Assembly (NCBI GenBank): GCA_963766995.1
Contig: CAVYCE010000003.1
Coordinates: 248,001-312,000, forward strand
DNA length: 64,000 nt
Reading direction: 5' to 3'
From: Bog-473 sp963766995
GTDB lineage: Bacteria > Actinomycetota > Acidimicrobiia > Acidimicrobiales > RAAP-2
Part shown: one piece after another, positions 61,823 to 64,000 of the stretch
Position numbering within the stretch: position 1 is the first letter of the stretch
Layout of the letters: each line of letters opens with the position of its first letter
Translations under genes and position numbers: made by a program
The notes under the pieces: generated by a model
What the model saw: only the letters and a program-made list of their open reading frames with translations
What the model was told of the DNA's origin: nothing
The model's database searches: none

Positions 61823-62922
61823 TGGCGCTGGGTGTCCTGGTCGACGCCCAGTCGTTGACCTCGGTGGCCAGCGGCAGTGGCACCGGGACCTACGTGCGGA
61901 ACGTGCTGGGCGCCTTGGCGGCTGATCATGGTGAACTGACGCTGTCGGCCCTGTGCGGACCGGGCGCTTCGTTGCCGTCTGGGGTGAAGAGCGTGGAGGT
62001 GCGCCGTCTGAGCCAGCGGCCACGGGCCCTGGTGATGGAAAACGCCGTGCGCTTGCCTCTGGAGGTCCAGATACACCGGGGTGCCGGTTCGGTCTTCCAC
62101 AATCCCTCGTTCCACGCTCCGTTGGGAGTGCGCGGACCGTGGGTGCAAACTTTGCTGGACGTGATTCCTCTGGTGTTCGACTCCCCCGACCTCGCTGCCC
62201 TGCGGGAGCGCTGGAAACGCTTCGGGCCGCGGTACCGCCAGGCCGACGCCGTCATCGCCATCTCACAGCATGCGGCCGATGAGGGGGTGCGCTTGCTGGG
62301 GATCGATCCGGCCAAGGTGACGGTGGCCTTGCTGGGCGTGGATCCGATGTACACCCCCGGTGAGGTGCGGGGTGAGAGTTCGGAACGGCCGTACCTGTTG
62401 GTGGTGAGTGAATACAGCGCCCGGAAGGGTTTTGCCGAAGCGTTCGCCATCATGGACGACCTGGTCGATGCCGGGTATCCCCACCGCTTGGTGGTGGCCG
62501 GACGCATCCATTCATGGGGAGCCCAGGAGCTCGAGGCGTTGCGGGTTTCGGCCCGGCACCCGGATCGAATTGAAGTGCGCGGCTTTGTCCCTAGTCTGGT
62601 CGAGCTTTACCGGGGGGCGAGCGCTTTATTGATGACGAGCCGTTACGAGGGGTTCGGCCTGCCGCCGCTGGAAGCAATGGCCTGTGGCGTGCCGGTGGTG
62701 GCCTTTTCCAACTCCTCAGTGACCGAAGTAGTTGAAGGTGGTGGACTGTTGGTGACCGATGGGGATGTGGCGGCGATGCTGAGCGACGTGCGTCAAGTGC
62801 TCAAGACGGCGTCGTTGGCGGCGGAGCTGAGTGAGCGAGGGGTGGCGCACGCTCGGACCTTCACCTGGGAGCGCTGCGCTGCCGTGCATGCCGAGGTGTA
62901 TCGATCGGTGGCCGCGGCATGA
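61822..62922 (+). CDS. GT4-family glycosyltransferase (tandem copy 2)
   Basis: A 366-residue GT-B enzyme, the tandem duplicate of the preceding gene. Conserved blocks are VFHNPSFHAPLGV, WVQTLLDVIPLVFDSPDL, AVIAISQHAADEGVRLLG and SRYEGFGLPPLEAMACGVPV. Long stretches are identical at nucleotide level to copy 1 (for example 61121-61167 against 62217-62263), so the duplication is recent or kept alike by gene conversion. Both may transfer the same sugar to different acceptors. Confidence 0.9.
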   Translation: MALGVLVDAQSLTSVASGSGTGTYVRNVLGALAADHGELTLSALCGPGASLPSGVKSVEVRRLSQRPRALVMENAVRLPLEVQIHRGAGSVFHNPSFHAPLGVRGPWVQTLLDVIPLVFDSPDLAALRERWKRFGPRYRQADAVIAISQHAADEGVRLLGIDPAKVTVALLGVDPMYTPGEVRGESSERPYLLVVSEYSARKGFAEAFAIMDDLVDAGYPHRLVVAGRIHSWGAQELEALRVSARHPDRIEVRGFVPSLVELYRGASALLMTSRYEGFGLPPLEAMACGVPVVAFSNSSVTEVVEGGGLLVTDGDVAAMLSDVRQVLKTASLAAELSERGVAHARTFTWERCAAVHAEVYRSVAAA

Positions 62923-62935
62923 AGGGAGTGCAGCA

Positions 62936-63997
62936 ATGACCCAGGTGGCCGTCGATGCCCGTCGACTGCAAGATGATCCGTTGACGGGCGTGGGTCGGTA
63001 CATCGCGCAGCAGCTCCCCTATTTGGCCGAGGAGTTCGAGATCATCCTGCTCACCGATGCTCGGCGACCCCCGCCTGGACTCGAAGGATTCCAGGTGATT
63101 GAGCTCAATCTGCCGCGCAAGCTGCCCGAGCCCTTCTGGTTGCACATTGAAGTCGCCAGCTTCTTGCGCAATTTCGAGGGCATCTTTCACGGCACCTACA
63201 ACGCGGTGCCGTACTTCTGCGCCGCGCCGTCGGTGGTCACCCTGCACGACCTCTCTTGGGAGCACCATCCCGAAGACCTGTCACGAGGCCAGCGCACGTC
63301 GTTCCGGTTGGGAGCACGCCGTTCGGCCAAGACGGCCACGTCTGTGGTGACGGTGTCGGAATTCGCGCGCCAGTCCATCATTGAGACGTACTCGTTGCCG
63401 CCGGAACGGGTGGTCAAGATCCTGAACGCCCTCGACCCCCTCTTCGGACCCGAGCAGGCCGTACACGCGCCGGCTGTCTTGGAACGATTGGGCGTGGTGG
63501 GTGACTACGTCGTGGCCATGGGTGGAGCCAAACGACGAGGCCTCGGTGTAGCAGTCGGCGCCTGGCAGGCGCTTCCGGCCGCCGATCGACCGACGTTGGT
63601 GGTGATTGGGTCCGAGGTGCCACCGGTGGAGAAGGGCATCGTGCATGCCGGTCGCTTGCCCGACGACGAATGGGCCGCTTTGCTGGCCGCGTCCATGGCC
63701 CTGTGTTACCCGACTCGCTACGAGGGGTACGGCATGCCGGCGGCCGAGGCTTTGGCGTCGGGAGTTCCCTTGGTCTGTGCTTCGGTCGCTTCGTTGCCCG
63801 AAATAGTGGGTGAGGCGGCCGAGTTGGTTGAGGTGCCCGATGTCGAGCACATAGCGGCCGGCTTGCGTCGAGTGGTGTCCGATCCGGCGCGGCGGGCCGA
63901 CCTCCGTGCCGCCGGGTTGGTGCAAGCGGCGTCGTGGCCCACCTGGGAGGACGGGGCGAAGTTGCTGGCTCAGGTGTATCGAGACGCGGACGAGTGA
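62936..63997 (+). CDS. GT4-family glycosyltransferase
   Basis: A 353-residue GT-B enzyme from ATG 62936, with AAGGGAG eight bases or so upstream. VAVDARRLQDDPLTGVGRYI is the N-terminal loop, VTLHDLSWEHHPED the acceptor region, and TRYEGYGMPAAEALASGVPL the E-x7-E block. The sequence is clearly related to the tandem pair but more distant. The stop codon lies three bases before the window end, so the gene is complete; the cluster probably continues beyond. Confidence 0.9.
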   Translation: MTQVAVDARRLQDDPLTGVGRYIAQQLPYLAEEFEIILLTDARRPPPGLEGFQVIELNLPRKLPEPFWLHIEVASFLRNFEGIFHGTYNAVPYFCAAPSVVTLHDLSWEHHPEDLSRGQRTSFRLGARRSAKTATSVVTVSEFARQSIIETYSLPPERVVKILNALDPLFGPEQAVHAPAVLERLGVVGDYVVAMGGAKRRGLGVAVGAWQALPAADRPTLVVIGSEVPPVEKGIVHAGRLPDDEWAALLAASMALCYPTRYEGYGMPAAEALASGVPLVCASVASLPEIVGEAAELVEVPDVEHIAAGLRRVVSDPARRADLRAAGLVQAASWPTWEDGAKLLAQVYRDADE

Positions 63998-64000
63998 CTG

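Overview
The window is GC-rich, densely packed DNA from what looks like an actinomycete-type bacterium (phylum Actinomycetota; class Acidimicrobiia is a plausible guess but cannot be proven here). The taxonomic pointers are a mycothiol ligase (mshC), a phosphatidylinositol-mannoside block (pgsA-type synthase, acyltransferase, pimA), an InhA-type enoyl reductase, an F420:NADP oxidoreductase, GTG/TTG starts and actinobacterial-type LexA boxes.

Region 1 (1-22.2 kb) is a housekeeping backbone with accessory insertions. It holds the 3' part of nrdR, a LysM membrane protein behind three LexA boxes, two small toxin-antitoxin modules (VapBC and XRE/nucleotidyltransferase), pdxS-pdxT (vitamin B6), an M48 protease with a low-complexity N-terminus, a secreted alpha/beta hydrolase, the operon pgsA-patA-pimA-deacetylase, a nucleotidyltransferase and a cupredoxin, a HipBA module, an EF-G2-like GTPase, the operon npdG-mshC-thrS-HIT, and fabI/inhA. 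The order thrS/HIT/pgsA/acyltransferase/pimA/pdxST is known from mycobacteria; here toxin-antitoxin modules and other genes sit at the seams.

Region 2 (22.6-31.7 kb) starts with a polyprenyl-phosphate sugar phosphotransferase and a surface-anchored-looking protein. It then holds the most interesting system of the window, a lasso-peptide-type RiPP locus. On the minus strand are an RRE protein (B1), a transglutaminase-like leader peptidase (B2) and a membrane protein. Divergently on the plus strand are a 63-aa precursor with a textbook lasso leader, a short asparagine-synthetase-like cyclase, a nucleotidyltransferase, an ABC exporter pair and an HPr-kinase-like protein. The kinase and nucleotidyltransferase suggest that the peptide is phosphorylated and further decorated.

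Region 3 (31.7-64.0 kb) is a large cell-surface polysaccharide cluster. It contains galE, GT2 and GT4 glycosyltransferases, an MBOAT/SGNH O-acetylation pair, an OafA-type acyltransferase, sugar dehydratases/epimerases, a Wzm/Wzt-type ABC exporter, five methyltransferases, a Wzy-like polymerase, and a split Wzz/BY-kinase pair. A short stretch (about 48.6-50.4 kb) carrying a 3,5-epimerase-like gene, a nucleotidyltransferase like glucose-1-phosphate cytidylyltransferase and an epimerase is full of single-base indels; it is either a decayed locus or, more likely, error-rich sequence. The window ends inside the glycosyltransferase series. No rRNA, complete tRNA, CRISPR array, transposase or integrase was found.
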